DNA from: an uncultured Acidobacteriia bacterium
Lineage (GTDB): Bacteria; Acidobacteriota; Terriglobia; Bryobacterales; Bryobacteraceae
Direction of reading: 5' to 3'
Length of the DNA: 64,000 nucleotides
Assembly (NCBI GenBank): GCA_903825445.1
Contig: CAIKAS010000320.1
Coordinates: forward strand, 25,189 to 89,188
The position numbers and the translations under genes are program-made. Positions within the stretch are counted from its first letter, which is position 1, and every line of letters begins with the position of its first letter. Under the pieces are notes generated by a model. It saw only the letters and a program-made list of their open reading frames with translations, did no database searches and was not told the origin of the DNA. Positions 8,086 to 16,810 of the stretch are shown here, piece after piece.

Positions 8086-8510
8086 TTATATGACGGCGCT
8101 TCCGTACTGGCGCATCGCCGTATCGCCCGTTAAGATGGTCAGCCCTTCGGCGTTGGCCTGGGCGATCAGCATGCGCTCGAAAGGGTCGCGGTGCATTGGC
8201 GGCAGGGTTTCCAGGGCGGCCAGAAGGGATGGGCGGATGGGCAGGAGGCTGACGCGATTCGTCTCGATCTGTTTCGTGAGCCACGGCGCGGCGGGCAGGG
8301 GGACGTCCAGTTTCCCAAGGCCGGACTCGATCAGGACTTCCCACATGCTGGCGACGCTGAGCCACAATTCGGTTGCCCCGTTGAGATAGATCCGCCGGTG
8401 GGTGGCCGTGAGCCTGAGGTCCTCCGCGATTGCCCAGAGGAAGACGTGGGTATCGCGAGTAGAACCCGGCGGGCGGAGACGCGACCAGACTGCGGACGGC
8501 GGAGGCTCAA
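8086..8510 (-). pseudogene. VapC-like PIN-domain toxin, probably frameshifted near its start
   Basis: The frame ending at 8086 encodes a complete PIN core: DTHVFLWAI (first acidic residue), a SMWEVLIE segment, HRDPFERML and ILTGD. It therefore looks like a VapC ribonuclease. In-frame sequence before DTH (LRPPGSTR) does not resemble a PIN start. In another frame the bases immediately before read RRVLL, the expected strand 1, and lead back to a TTG at 8508-8510 that overlaps the antitoxin stop as TTGA. A shift at about 8455-8456 would restore RVLLDTHVFLW. I infer a frameshifted toxin; an alternative is a longer intact form starting inside the antitoxin. Confidence 0.6.
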
Positions 8511-8750
8511 AGCGACTTTCCTTCAAATTGGGCGAGTACGTCGTCTGGCAGCGGCTGGTTGAAGTCATCGGGCAGGACGAACTGGCCTTTGGCAGTACCG
8601 AGGATGCGGGGGGGCTGGCGCGGTTGCCACGGGGGTCAGACGGACCAGGGGTTTGCCTGAACGGACGACCTCTTCCCCGGCCAAGGCCTGGTCGAGGAGT
8701 TTTGAGAGGTGGGTTTTGGCCTCGTGGACGTTCATTCGGGTCATGACCAT
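8507..8750 (-). pseudogene. Phd/YefM-type (VapB-like) antitoxin with frameshift in a C7 run
   Basis: From 8750 the frame reads MNVHEAKTHLSKLLDQAL and SGKPLVRLTPVA, the Phd/YefM antitoxin signature, and then loses similarity. After the seven-base homopolymer (8608-8614 on the plus strand), the next frame supplies the expected tail, RILGTAKGQFVLPDDFNQPL, ending FEGKSL with a stop at 8507-8509. A single-base indel in the homopolymer splits an otherwise full-length antitoxin. It could be real inactivation, a sequencing error, or slippage. The segment EEVVRSGKP is also two residues shorter than usual. Confidence 0.72.
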
Positions 8751-8770
8751 ATTATGGACTTAGTCATAAT
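8751..8770. promoter_or_regulatory. Imperfect inverted repeat upstream of the VapB-like gene
   Basis: ATTATG-G-ACT-T-AGT-CATAAT is a 9-bp inverted repeat with one bulged base, abutting the leftward antitoxin start at 8750. It sits where toxin-antitoxin autoregulatory operators normally lie and is AT-rich. Position and symmetry are the only evidence. Confidence 0.5.
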
Positions 8771-9049
8771 TTATGGTTCAGGTGGTTCGTCGGGCATTTG
8801 AGCCGGACACGTCAGGCAGCCCCGGCGGGATGGCTACAGGACGGTAGTATGAAGACGAAATACCGGGCTTTTCCAAATTACGACTGGTAGAGAAAAACGG
8901 GTCAGGTCAGGGCAGCGCGTATCAGAAGCTAATGGACAAACCCTCAATCCCGAGCGCAGGGCCTCGTGGATGTGGCCGCTGTTTTTTTGATGACACGCTG
9001 GCTAGAATGGAAGGCAACTCCCGCTTTCGGAAGGTCGTATAAAGCCGTG

Positions 9050-9796
9050 ATGATTAAGCGAATTCTGATCGCGCTGTTCATTTCTTCTCCGGTCATCTGC
9101 GCAGGCCCGCCGCCTGTGTTTGAAGTCGCTACGGTCAGGCCAGTGGCTGACCGAAGCGCGGTTGGTTCCCACGAGCTCGTGGAGAAGGATCGTCTGGATT
9201 TCTCGAATGTAACACTGGAGACGTGCCTAATGCGCGCCTACCGCTTGCAGAACTACCAGATCATCGGACCTGCGTGGATCAGAGCCGAACGCTTCGTGAT
9301 CACAGCGAAAGCCCCCGGCAGGGCGACTGAAGACCAAATCCTCTTAATGCTCCAAGCGCTGCTTGCGGATCGTTTTGGGCTCGCAGCCCACAGTGAGACT
9401 CGGTTGGTCAAGGTGCTCGCCCTCGTTGTCTCCCGTAACGGGGCGAAAATCGCAGAGGCGAGAGGCAGGGGGCCAACTTCGGTAGGCCCTGCCGACTCCG
9501 AAAACAAGGAAACCGCATTCCGTCGGGTGACGATCCAACAGCTGGCCTTAAGACTAAGACGCTACGTGGGCCTGCCCATCATCAACGAGACGGTCCTCAC
9601 GGGTCATTATGACTTCAATCTGCCCCTTCCCGTTATGACGGCGTCGGGCCCTCAGGACTTGTCGGCCACAGATCCCGACTACGTTCCTTCCATCTTTACA
9701 TCCCTGAAAGAGCGCCTCGGCTTGGAAATGAAGGCGAAAAAGTCTCCAGTTGACGTGCTCGTGCTTGATCACGTGGAAAGACCAACCGCGAATTGA
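9050..9796 (+). CDS. DUF3738 (TIGR03435) soil-associated secreted protein
   Basis: This is a 248-residue protein. An upstream in-frame ATG exists at 8966, but the ATG at 9050 directly precedes a good signal peptide (MIKRILIALFISSPVICA), so I chose it. Family marks: FEVATVRPV just after the signal, a GPAWIRAERFVITAKAPG segment, MLQALLADRFGLAAHSETR, a LTGHYDFNLPLP segment, and the C-terminal VLVLDHVERPTAN tail. The family is abundant in Acidobacteriota and has no known function. It stands alone on the plus strand, after the VapBC-like remnants and before a broken thioredoxin-like gene. Confidence 0.92.
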   Translation: MIKRILIALFISSPVICAGPPPVFEVATVRPVADRSAVGSHELVEKDRLDFSNVTLETCLMRAYRLQNYQIIGPAWIRAERFVITAKAPGRATEDQILLMLQALLADRFGLAAHSETRLVKVLALVVSRNGAKIAEARGRGPTSVGPADSENKETAFRRVTIQQLALRLRRYVGLPIINETVLTGHYDFNLPLPVMTASGPQDLSATDPDYVPSIFTSLKERLGLEMKAKKSPVDVLVLDHVERPTAN

Positions 9797-9902
9797 AAAA
9801 TGATATGGAGTAACATTGCAAAGAGCACGTAAAGATCATCATCGATCTTCCACAGTGGTTCCGTCGAGTCCTTCCGTGGAGTCAGGCCGGCTTGGAGATT
9901 GA

Positions 9903-10326
9903 GACCGTCGTGAACCAAGCGAACAAGTCACAGTTCGGAGCGTACGCAGATCTCCGCCGCTTCTATCGGTTCCGGGGATCGACTGGCATGACGCATCCCA
10001 GAATGTGCTAATCGGTCTTAGGTCGGATTGTCCTTTCTGCAAGGCCAGCATGCCCGGCTATCTAAAGTTGGCTCGGCTGCGAAGTTTCGAAAAAATGTCA
10101 GAATTTACGCTGTTTCCTCCGAAGACGAACGAGTAACTTCTCAGTTTCTGTTAAAATCCAGTCTGTCGATAGACGGCACACGAAAGGTCGACATGGCATC
10201 GCTGGGGATGTTGTCTACCCCACAGTGTACATAGTGGATAACGCAGGCATCGGCAGGAGTGAATTCTTCGGTTTGGGCCAAGATTCCGATGTCCTCGCAA
10301 AGTTGGACCCGCCGAGTCGCAAGTAG
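9903..10326 (+). pseudogene. Thioredoxin/redoxin-like gene broken by frameshifts
   Basis: Three frames together spell one redoxin domain. First (9903-10136): GIDWHDASQNVLIGLRSDCPFCKASMPGYLKLA, with a CPFC redox motif at about 10029. Then, in the next frame from about 10088: VRIYAVSSEDERVTSQFLL to about 10205. Then, in the third frame: YPTVYIVDNAGIGRSEFFGLGQ, ending at the TAG at 10324-10326. No start codon with a signal sequence is visible, so the 5' end is also lost. The remnant ends 12 bp before a DUF3738 gene, suggesting that the two once formed an operon. Confidence 0.72.
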
Positions 10327-10338
10327 GAGATTAAGCTC

Positions 10339-11247
10339 ATGAGCATCCCAGAGATTTTTGCGTTGCGAGTTTTGATAAGGCGGCGTTTTCCCACACGGGC
10401 TTTAGTGACGGCTATGGCATGCCTGGCCGTCCTGCTTCTTCAATCTCCGGCTATGGCTGCTGACCATTTCGACATCGTATCGGTGAAGCCGGCGGAAATG
10501 CCGAGACCAATCCGCAGGCACTCCCCCGGGCGTATAGTGTATGAAGGAATTGGCGTGGCAGAGCTAATCAGAAAGGCTTTCGCGCTGCCGCAGTATCAGG
10601 TCGTATTGCCGGACTGGGTGACGGGCATATTGAGAGATCATCCGGCCAAAGAGAAGGCGGATTACAGGTTCTTCACGATAGAGGCGACCATGTCGCCGAG
10701 CACTACCGACACGGAATTCCAGTTAATGCTCCAGCACTTGCTGATCGAACGCTTCGGTCTTACGTTTCACAGGGAGACCCGACAGTTGGCCCAATATGAG
10801 CTAACCTTTGCCAACGGCGGCCCAGGAATGGCGGGCGCCAAATCTGTGTCGGATGATCCGCTATCGGGCCTTCCAGTTGACAATGAGGATCTTGCCCGGA
10901 CGAAGCATCAAAACAGAGACAGCCTGAACTTTGGGAAGGACGAGATGCGGGTGAGGGGAGACTACACGGTCGCCGGGATCGCGGAGTTATTCTCGGGCTA
11001 TTTACGCCATCCAATGGTAGATCGGAGCGGTTCAGCAGAGTATTACACGATAGACCTCACATGGGGTTGGAGTCCCTACTCGAGTCCGTCTTTTGATGCG
11101 GGGATGACGAATCGGGCCACGGATAGCGAGGCAAAAGAATTGTTCTCCGAGATGGAAAAAAAACTGGGCCTTAAGGTTACACTGCGCTCGGTTCCAACTG
11201 AGTTCCTTGTTGTTGACCGCCTCCGGCATGACGCAACGGAGAACTGA
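10339..11247 (+). CDS. DUF3738 (TIGR03435) soil-associated secreted protein
   Basis: This is a 302-residue protein with a long N-terminal region ending in a signal sequence (hydrophobic 24-38, cleavage near AMAA). A GGAG site precedes the ATG. Family marks are FDIVSVKPAEM, a LPQYQVVLPDWV segment, MLQHLLIERFGLTFHRETR, MVDRSGSAEYYTIDLTWGW and the C-terminal FLVVDRLRHDATEN. The GPxW segment is longer and more divergent than in the other copies. It follows the thioredoxin-like remnant by 12 bp. Confidence 0.9.
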   Translation: MSIPEIFALRVLIRRRFPTRALVTAMACLAVLLLQSPAMAADHFDIVSVKPAEMPRPIRRHSPGRIVYEGIGVAELIRKAFALPQYQVVLPDWVTGILRDHPAKEKADYRFFTIEATMSPSTTDTEFQLMLQHLLIERFGLTFHRETRQLAQYELTFANGGPGMAGAKSVSDDPLSGLPVDNEDLARTKHQNRDSLNFGKDEMRVRGDYTVAGIAELFSGYLRHPMVDRSGSAEYYTIDLTWGWSPYSSPSFDAGMTNRATDSEAKELFSEMEKKLGLKVTLRSVPTEFLVVDRLRHDATEN

Positions 11248-11755
11248 TATTGCTGTAGCGGTTGCTCGGAGCGCGTCGATTTAATGGGGGGTTCTGTAGA
11301 CACGCTTCGCCAGCAAGAATATTCTTGTGAGCCAGAATAAATCATCCGGATTATTCCCGTGGTTAGTGCTAGGTGAAGCATCTGTTTTCGATTTCTCATA
11401 TTCCTTCCTTTCAGGTGCGCAGACTCATTGAATTGCCGGGAGTTTGCCCCACAGCGGTATCTGCAATCCGAGTTTAGGGAAGCTGTCAGGGGAAAAGCAA
11501 TACAATGTCGTCGGGGATTTGGGCCAACCCGACTAAAGCCCGATTACCGGAAGCAACTGACACTCGCCGTTCGCAATTCCCGTCTTCGCGAGAGCGTTCC
11601 TGTCATCTTCGCCAGATGACGAAGCTGGAGACTGAAAACAATTCCGGACTGCTGCATTGACGGAATGCTTCAAAGATCCGTAATCTAAAGTTATATTGAC
11701 GCGAACGGTCCGTATCGCGGTATGCGGCCAGTGCTGAAAGCGAGGAAACCCGAAG
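11248..11755. other. 508-bp stretch without a recognised gene
   Basis: No frame carries recognisable family similarity. The last 60 bp before the next DUF3738 gene are AT-richer (around TCTAAAGTTATATTGACG) and may hold its promoter. Confidence 0.4.
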
Positions 11756-12649
11756 ATGTTTGTGAAGTCATTCGTACTGGGCCTGATTGTCGTCGGCGGA
11801 TCGAGTTGGGCACAGAGCCCGGCAAGCGCGCGGTTCGACGTGGCTTCATTCAAGCCGGTTCAAGGGAACGGGTCTTTAAAGGCCCTCAATGGGGGTCCGG
11901 GGACACCCGATCCCGGCCGGATCTCATACGCGTCTGCGACGTTACGCCAAATCCTCGCCAAAGCATTCGGAGTTGAGAGCGATCAAATTGCAGGTCCCGC
12001 ATGGATGGATTCTGAAAAGTACGAAGTCAGGGCGACAATGCCCACGTCTACATCGCCTGAAGGCTTCAAGATCATGCTCCAGGGACTCTTGACCGAACGT
12101 CTGGGGCTCGCTGTGCATCACGAGATGCGGAACCTTCCCGTATACGTGATAGCGCGTGGGAAAGGAAGTCTGAAGCTAGTTCCTTCAGCGGCGCTGAGAA
12201 CTGGAGACACGGCCGCGCCACCAGACAACCTCCCCCAAGATCCGGATGGCTGCCCGGTCCTTCCGGCGGGCATTCATGGTTACGACGGACGAAGGAATGC
12301 TCAGGGCATCGAATGCGACAGTTACGGAGGCTACACGATGCCCGAGCTTGCCCACACAGTAGCGGGTCTTCTCAAGCTTGGTCAGGGCCTCCGTCAACCG
12401 GCTCACGTCGTCGAACGAACCGGACTACAAGGTGCGTTCGACTTCAGGCTCAAATTTCACCTTGAATTGGTGGGTCCGGCGATGGCGGCTGCCTTGCCCT
12501 TGGACGGCACAGCCGGCGATCCGCTTGGGGACAACATGTCAAGTTTGGTAAGGGCTCTGGATCAGGTGGGGCTATCGCTGCGCAAGACCACGGAATCGTT
12601 AGACACAATCGTCATCGACAGAGTTGAACGTGTGCCGGTCGAGAATTAG
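11756..12649 (+). CDS. DUF3738 (TIGR03435) soil-associated secreted protein
   Basis: This is a 297-residue protein with a signal peptide (MFVKSFVLGLIVVGGSSWAQ). Family marks in order are FDVASFKPVQ, ILAKAFGVESDQIAGPAWMD, MLQGLLTERLGLAVHHEMRNLP, VERTGLQGAFDFRLKF and the C-terminal TIVIDRVERVPVEN. It is the third family member within 3.6 kb, all on the plus strand, but they are separated by pseudogene or non-coding DNA rather than forming a compact array. The central insert (residues about 145-185) contains two Cys that may pair after export. Confidence 0.92.
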   Translation: MFVKSFVLGLIVVGGSSWAQSPASARFDVASFKPVQGNGSLKALNGGPGTPDPGRISYASATLRQILAKAFGVESDQIAGPAWMDSEKYEVRATMPTSTSPEGFKIMLQGLLTERLGLAVHHEMRNLPVYVIARGKGSLKLVPSAALRTGDTAAPPDNLPQDPDGCPVLPAGIHGYDGRRNAQGIECDSYGGYTMPELAHTVAGLLKLGQGLRQPAHVVERTGLQGAFDFRLKFHLELVGPAMAAALPLDGTAGDPLGDNMSSLVRALDQVGLSLRKTTESLDTIVIDRVERVPVEN

Positions 12650-12698
12650 TATTTACGCGTGATGACGTCGGGGGCCATCCTTGTTCAACCGTGCTGAC

Positions 12699-13695
12699 AT
12701 GATCATCCAAAACGACCGTTGTGATCGTCCTGGATCGGGCAACCCGCCTCACTGGTCGGATGATCGGATACAGAAGGGCTGGCTACCGGTCGACATTGGA
12801 GGCGCGCCGCAACCCGTGATCAGATGGATGCACTTCGGGACGAGCCATCTGACGGAACCGTTCTTCCAGGAACCCGTCGACGCAAGACGCAACCGTACTT
12901 TTGGCGCTGCCAATGAAATCGAGACGAGAATATCTGTGCTCTACAAAGGTTCCGGCCATCTCACACGCACGGATCCGGCTGGCATTGTGTGCCACATGTC
13001 ACGATGTGGCTCAACGTTGATTCTCAAACGCTCTCAAAGCTGCCGAGTCAGTTGTGGGACTCGGTGAACCGCAACTTTTTACTTGGTTGCTGAGTGCGTC
13101 CCGGCGTTCGTCCCACCATTGGGCGGAACTCGCCGCAAGATGCCTTGTCGAGCTGAATACGGTATTTGCGAATTACTTGGACGGCCCGCCAAGAACGTGG
13201 TAATCAAGGGCGGGGCAAGCGGCGTCTGGAATATCCACACCATCCGATCAATCTGGCCCAATGTTCCCTGCATCTTTGTGATTCGAAATCCCCTTGAAGT
13301 TCTTGTGTCGAATCTCTCAAGACCTCCGCAGTGGCTCGTCGAGGATTTTGGTGCCTGGAGCGACCGCATGGGGTACCGCACCCGCGGAAGTGTTGAATGG
13401 GGATGCAGTGGAACGTTTGGCATGGGGAGTCGGCTGGTTGTGTGAGGGCGGGCTCGAATTCGTAGGTGACAGGTGCGGCGTAGTTGAGTATGAAAGTCTA
13501 ACTCCGGAGCTTGTCATGGGGATTTGCCGATTGTTTGGACTGCCCGTCAGCAAAGACCGGCAGCCAGTCCTCGAGGATGTGTTTAGGCTTTACGCCAAGG
13601 ACCGAAGCCAGACTTTTCGGGACGATACCGGCCGTTTCCGCGGCATCGCGCTTCTCGCCACCATCAACACCGTGAGCGACGTAATCACCACCTAA
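12699..13695 (+). pseudogene. Sulfotransferase-family gene with at least three frameshifts
   Basis: Pieces in different frames join into one sulfotransferase-like protein. GWLPVDIGG and IRWMHFGTSHLTEPFF lie at the start. CHMSRCGSTLI (about 12990-13025) is the 5'-phosphosulfate loop. Another frame follows with NALKAAESVVGLGEPQLFTW and CLVELNTVFANYLD. Then comes KNVVIKGGASGVWNIHTIR and CIFVIRNPLEVLVSNLSRPP (about 13193-13325), the 3'-phosphate motif. The last frame has LAWGVGWLCEGGLEFV and RLFGLPVSKDRQPVLEDVF. The scattered shifts show an old, non-functional gene. It ends 16 bp before the GIY-YIG gene. Confidence 0.75.
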
Positions 13696-13711
13696 GCAGG
13701 CGGCAATCACG

Positions 13712-14113
13712 ATGGCGATGAGGGCGTGCGCTGATCGCTGGATCAGCGATTCGTGTCGCATCTACCTGTTCTCAGAGGGCTCAACGCATCTATACGTGGG
13801 GAGAACGAACAACCTGCGCCAGCGGCTCGCCGGACACTGTCGTGTCAGCAGTTCGCATTTCAGTGCGACCTGCGCGTTCAGAATTGCCCGCGAGACGACC
13901 GAGCGGCTCAAGGCATCGTACTCGGCGACCGGCTCACGGGCGGCACTAGTGCTTGAGCCTGAGTTTGCCGCTGCATTCGCCAGCGCGAAAGCCCGGCTGG
14001 CTTCCTTGGACATACGTTTCGTGGAAGAGCAAGATTCCGTCCGCCAAGCCCTGCTTGAAATCTACGTCGCAACGGCGTTGCGTACCCCTTACAACGACTT
14101 CGAGAAGCACTAG
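13712..14113 (+). CDS. GIY-YIG nuclease-superfamily protein
   Basis: This is a 133-residue protein. IYLFSEGSTHLYVGRTNNLRQRLAGH (about residues 17-43) matches the GIY-YIG core, with the second motif YVG and the following catalytic Arg and His conserved. RFVEEQDSVRQALLEIYVA near the C-terminus supplies the catalytic Glu. Small stand-alone proteins of this kind are often annotated as endonuclease-like, with unknown substrate. It follows the sulfotransferase remnant closely but shows no frame damage. No restriction-modification or homing partner is adjacent. Confidence 0.78.
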   Translation: MAMRACADRWISDSCRIYLFSEGSTHLYVGRTNNLRQRLAGHCRVSSSHFSATCAFRIARETTERLKASYSATGSRAALVLEPEFAAAFASAKARLASLDIRFVEEQDSVRQALLEIYVATALRTPYNDFEKH

Positions 14114-14173
14114 GAAGCCTCGGTTCGGAGATGACGGAAAATTATCCGGCCAAGGTTTCTGATAGGCGAGGTC

Positions 14174-14196
14174 GATATCGGTTAATATCGGTAGCG
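14174..14196 (+). repeat. Palindromic intergenic repeat, copy 1
   Basis: GATATCGGTTAATATCGG plus TAGCG. The core is CGATAT-N6-ATATCG, a perfect dyad, followed by AGCG. It lies between the convergent ends of the GIY-YIG gene and the 421-residue unknown gene. Related copies are at 16659, 24619, 26375 and 28272. Confidence 0.75.
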
Positions 14197-14221
14197 CTTA
14201 CACGCGCTTCAGTAAACGTCC

Positions 14222-15487
14222 TCACTCAGCGGAAACCTCCCTAACATTCAGTTCACAATGCAGTTCCACAGCGTTTGCGGTAATTGTGATGGCCTCACGA
14301 AGCCTATCGCGGCGCACGTTCTCACGGAGCACGGCGACAGCGTTATCGGATTCAAGCAGCGACCGACCTGCCGGCCATAGGGAATGATCGTTCACCAGAG
14401 TCGCAACGGGCACGCTCCTGGAGTGAGCCCGATTCGCCGCCACGCAAATTGCGCATAAGGAGTCATAACCGATGCCTGAAAATTCGACTTCGTCCTCATC
14501 TAGCAGAACGTACACCAATCGATTCTCGGATAGACCAAGAGTTATCTCCTGAGGCGGAGCCAACGCATTGACGCTTTTGTCGAAAAACACCTTCAGCGGT
14601 TGTCGTTTCACATCCTTCCAGGGTTCCGCCGGTCGCCTGACTTCGGCGCTCACTTTTAGCAATACTTCGATAGAGGTAGCTTCGTCGAGACTATAACCAA
14701 CCCGATTGGCCGCATGGTTAAGGAGGCTCGTCGTGGCAGGGTCGATGGCCCACTCGGTCGCAGCAAATGTACCTAGGCTCGACGCCCCAGCGACTATGAC
14801 AACGGTGAGATCGCGTCCGGCTGGCGAAACGCGGAAGCGCTGAACGAGGGCAAAGTCATGCCGTTCATCGCCAAATTGATACGCCTTGTGCAGTCTTGGC
14901 CCTGATTTCGGACGGCGCTGTTGCACGCAATGAAAAGACTCCTTGGATGTCTCGGTCAGTGGCTGCCACAGAGGGCCAGATCCCTGATCGAAGCCAAACC
15001 GAAGCTTTTTCTGGAGTCCATCTATGAACCCAGATCCTCGAAACATTGTGGGCCGCCCGATGACACACAGAGCCGAAAGCTTGTCCAAACCAACTGCGCC
15101 CCATGGTGGCGTCTCGAGAGGTATGTGATGGAAGTCGGTTTGGGGAAAATGTTCTTTTGAGAGGTAACGCGCGAGAATTACTAGCGATTGTACGTCCCGG
15201 ATGTGTTGACGGTCGCAAATGCCGATTACGGCGGCATGGGCATCGCTCGGCACCCTGAATGAGTCCCATAACGACCAGCCTAAACGCCCGGGGGGCATTG
15301 TCGCTTGCAAAAGGCTGACTATGCCGAAGGTCCGTACGGATAGGTCGGTTTCAAGTTTCAATAGCGAGTGCAGAAGGGCTAGATCCCGTTCGTCGAGGGC
15401 CAGACGGCTCAGCGCCCCCCAAGCGCCAAGTTTCTGTTGCGTATTGCCTTTTCTTAAATGTTCCAGTAATTCCGTCTTGGAGGTCAT
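14222..15487 (-). CDS. Unknown 421-residue protein with HEAT-like N-terminus
   Basis: I do not recognise a named family. Residues about 1-60 are helical and repeat-like (LLEHLRKGNTQQKLGAWGALSRLAL, then a similar LLHSLLKLETDLSVRTFGIVSLL), suggesting HEAT-type repeats. The middle has CVIGRPTMFRGSGFID (about 140) and VQRFRVSPAGRDLTVVIVAGASSLGTFAA (about 216-245), like a Rossmann-type strand-loop pattern. The C-terminal quarter has LVYVLLDEDEVEFSG. There is no signal peptide or membrane segment, so it is probably cytoplasmic. It is a single minus-strand gene in an accessory region with no obvious operon partner. A conflict or signalling role is possible but unsupported. Confidence 0.75.
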   Translation of the reverse strand: MTSKTELLEHLRKGNTQQKLGAWGALSRLALDERDLALLHSLLKLETDLSVRTFGIVSLLQATMPPGRLGWSLWDSFRVPSDAHAAVIGICDRQHIRDVQSLVILARYLSKEHFPQTDFHHIPLETPPWGAVGLDKLSALCVIGRPTMFRGSGFIDGLQKKLRFGFDQGSGPLWQPLTETSKESFHCVQQRRPKSGPRLHKAYQFGDERHDFALVQRFRVSPAGRDLTVVIVAGASSLGTFAATEWAIDPATTSLLNHAANRVGYSLDEATSIEVLLKVSAEVRRPAEPWKDVKRQPLKVFFDKSVNALAPPQEITLGLSENRLVYVLLDEDEVEFSGIGYDSLCAICVAANRAHSRSVPVATLVNDHSLWPAGRSLLESDNAVAVLRENVRRDRLREAITITANAVELHCELNVREVSAE

Positions 15488-15825
15488 AGGCGCGGGGCAG
15501 TCGTCGTTCTAAATGCATATTACCCGTTCTTGGGACACTTCGCTAGACATGCACGTACCCATGCACGTACCCAAAACCAGCCGGGTATGCGAATTCACGC
15601 TATGCGCCCGGTGGACTCTCCCTTGCGCCGCCGCATCGAGCCTCACGGGCAGCCGAAAAGTCTGGTTCTTTAGCTGCAATAGGCTTTATGTAGACACTTT
15701 CGCCTGACGTTCCCAAACTCGCCATCCGCCCACATCCACCCCCACGAAGCCAAGCAGCGAAACAGCTTTACTCTTGCCGAGTGCTTGCTTTTCTTAAACT
15801 CCAGCAAGCCCAGTGAGGAGAAAGA
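15488..15825. other. 338-bp intergenic stretch with a 12-bp tandem repeat
   Basis: No gene is recognised. ATGCACGTACCC occurs twice in tandem at 15549-15560 and 15561-15572. A GAGGAG ribosome site for the next gene lies near the right end. Confidence 0.5.
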
Positions 15826-16560
15826 ATGAAAACGAAAAAATATGCCGACGTCCTGATCGGATGTGGACAGGGCGTTTACAAGAACGGCGGGTTCCCCGTC
15901 GAATACCCGGATGCTGACGTCTACCTTTGGCACGGTATGGAAGCCCGCAACGTTGCAAACCGATTCAGGTATAACGTTATGGTGCTATCCGGCGGGCTCA
16001 CACAGAAAGCCCACCCCGACACTAGCGAGGCCGAGGGCATGCTGCAAATAATGACTGAGATGCAGGAGAGGCCTGCAGTTCGGCCCATTCTTGAGACCGC
16101 CGCGCTCGACAGTACCGAGAACGTGCTGTTTGGTCTCATGGCGGCAAGGCTGGCGTTAGACAAAACACCGATCCGACGAATCGGCGTCCACGTAGCGTGG
16201 CAGTTCAAGAAGCATCGCTTTAACCTCCTGGCACGCATGCTCGACTTGCATCCGAACTTTTATTTCCATGGCCTCGCATCTCATGACCGTGCAGACGCTG
16301 GCGAACGCGCGGTTGATGGCGAGCACGCCCTGGTCGGCTCGGTGCTGGAAGCGGGCGATCCGTTGCTCCTGTCCGACCGAATGGAAGAGAAGCGCCGCTC
16401 TCGTTTCGTCGGTGCTGACTACGCCGCGCGCACGGCTCACTATCGCCACCAGTTCCCGGCCGTGTTTGCCGCGGTGGACACGTTGCGGCGTGATCTCCTC
16501 GACGTTGCCAAACAGCGCTCGCTCGCGGCAGCGGTTCGCGCGCACATCCTTCTGTCCTGA
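15826..16560 (+). CDS. DUF218 (YdcF/SanA-like) domain protein
   Basis: This is a 244-residue protein without a signal peptide, preceded by a GAGGAG ribosome site. It begins ADVLIGCGQGVYKNG and has the DUF218 pattern: VMVLSGGLT (about 55-63), SEAEGML (about 73-79), and ILETAALDSTENVLFGL (about 95-111). The Thr/Ser-x-Glu-Asn motif after the conserved Glu is typical. Family members such as SanA, ElyC and YdcF are linked to the cell envelope or nucleotide binding, but most have unknown roles. The second half is more divergent. A strong terminator follows at 16580. Confidence 0.75.
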   Translation: MKTKKYADVLIGCGQGVYKNGGFPVEYPDADVYLWHGMEARNVANRFRYNVMVLSGGLTQKAHPDTSEAEGMLQIMTEMQERPAVRPILETAALDSTENVLFGLMAARLALDKTPIRRIGVHVAWQFKKHRFNLLARMLDLHPNFYFHGLASHDRADAGERAVDGEHALVGSVLEAGDPLLLSDRMEEKRRSRFVGADYAARTAHYRHQFPAVFAAVDTLRRDLLDVAKQRSLAAAVRAHILLS

Positions 16561-16579
16561 CGTGTTCGGCCCCCTCCCG

Positions 16580-16618
16580 GCCCGGCGGCGTCTGGTTTGA
16601 CGCCGCTGGGCCGTTTTT
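16580..16618 (+). terminator. Rho-independent terminator after the DUF218 gene
   Basis: GCCCGGCGGCGTC (16580-16592), loop TGGTTT, and GACGCCGCTGGGC (16599-16611) pair over 13 bp with one G-T wobble, followed by CGTTTTT. It begins 20 bp after the DUF218 stop. Confidence 0.88.
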
Positions 16619-16658
16619 GCTGTCGGGGCGGCACGAACGGAAGTGGCATTCGATGGGT

Positions 16659-16681
16659 GATATCCGCTAATATCGGTAGCG
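16659..16681 (+). repeat. Palindromic intergenic repeat, copy 2
   Basis: GATATCCGCTAATATCGG plus TAGCG. The base before GATAT is T rather than C, so the dyad has one mismatch. It lies between the convergent ends of the DUF218 and slipin genes. Confidence 0.75.
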
Positions 16682-16810
16682 GTTCAGCAGACCCTGTCCG
16701 CCGGTGACGATTCAACTGTCCTGTGGCAGATTCGCTCGACCCACGGGCAAAGGCAAGAACGACGATCCGCTGGATGTCTTAAGCGGAGGTCCGTGAGGCT
16801 CTGGCGTGCG

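Noticed and set aside
8507..8750. Programmed frameshifting in the VapB-like antitoxin
   Set aside because: A homopolymer is present, but no stimulatory structure or typical slippery heptamer context is evident, and the partner toxin is also out of frame, so decay or error is simpler.
15549..15572. A start of a CRISPR or long tandem array from the 12-bp duplication
   Set aside because: Only two units exist and no spacers or cas genes are present.
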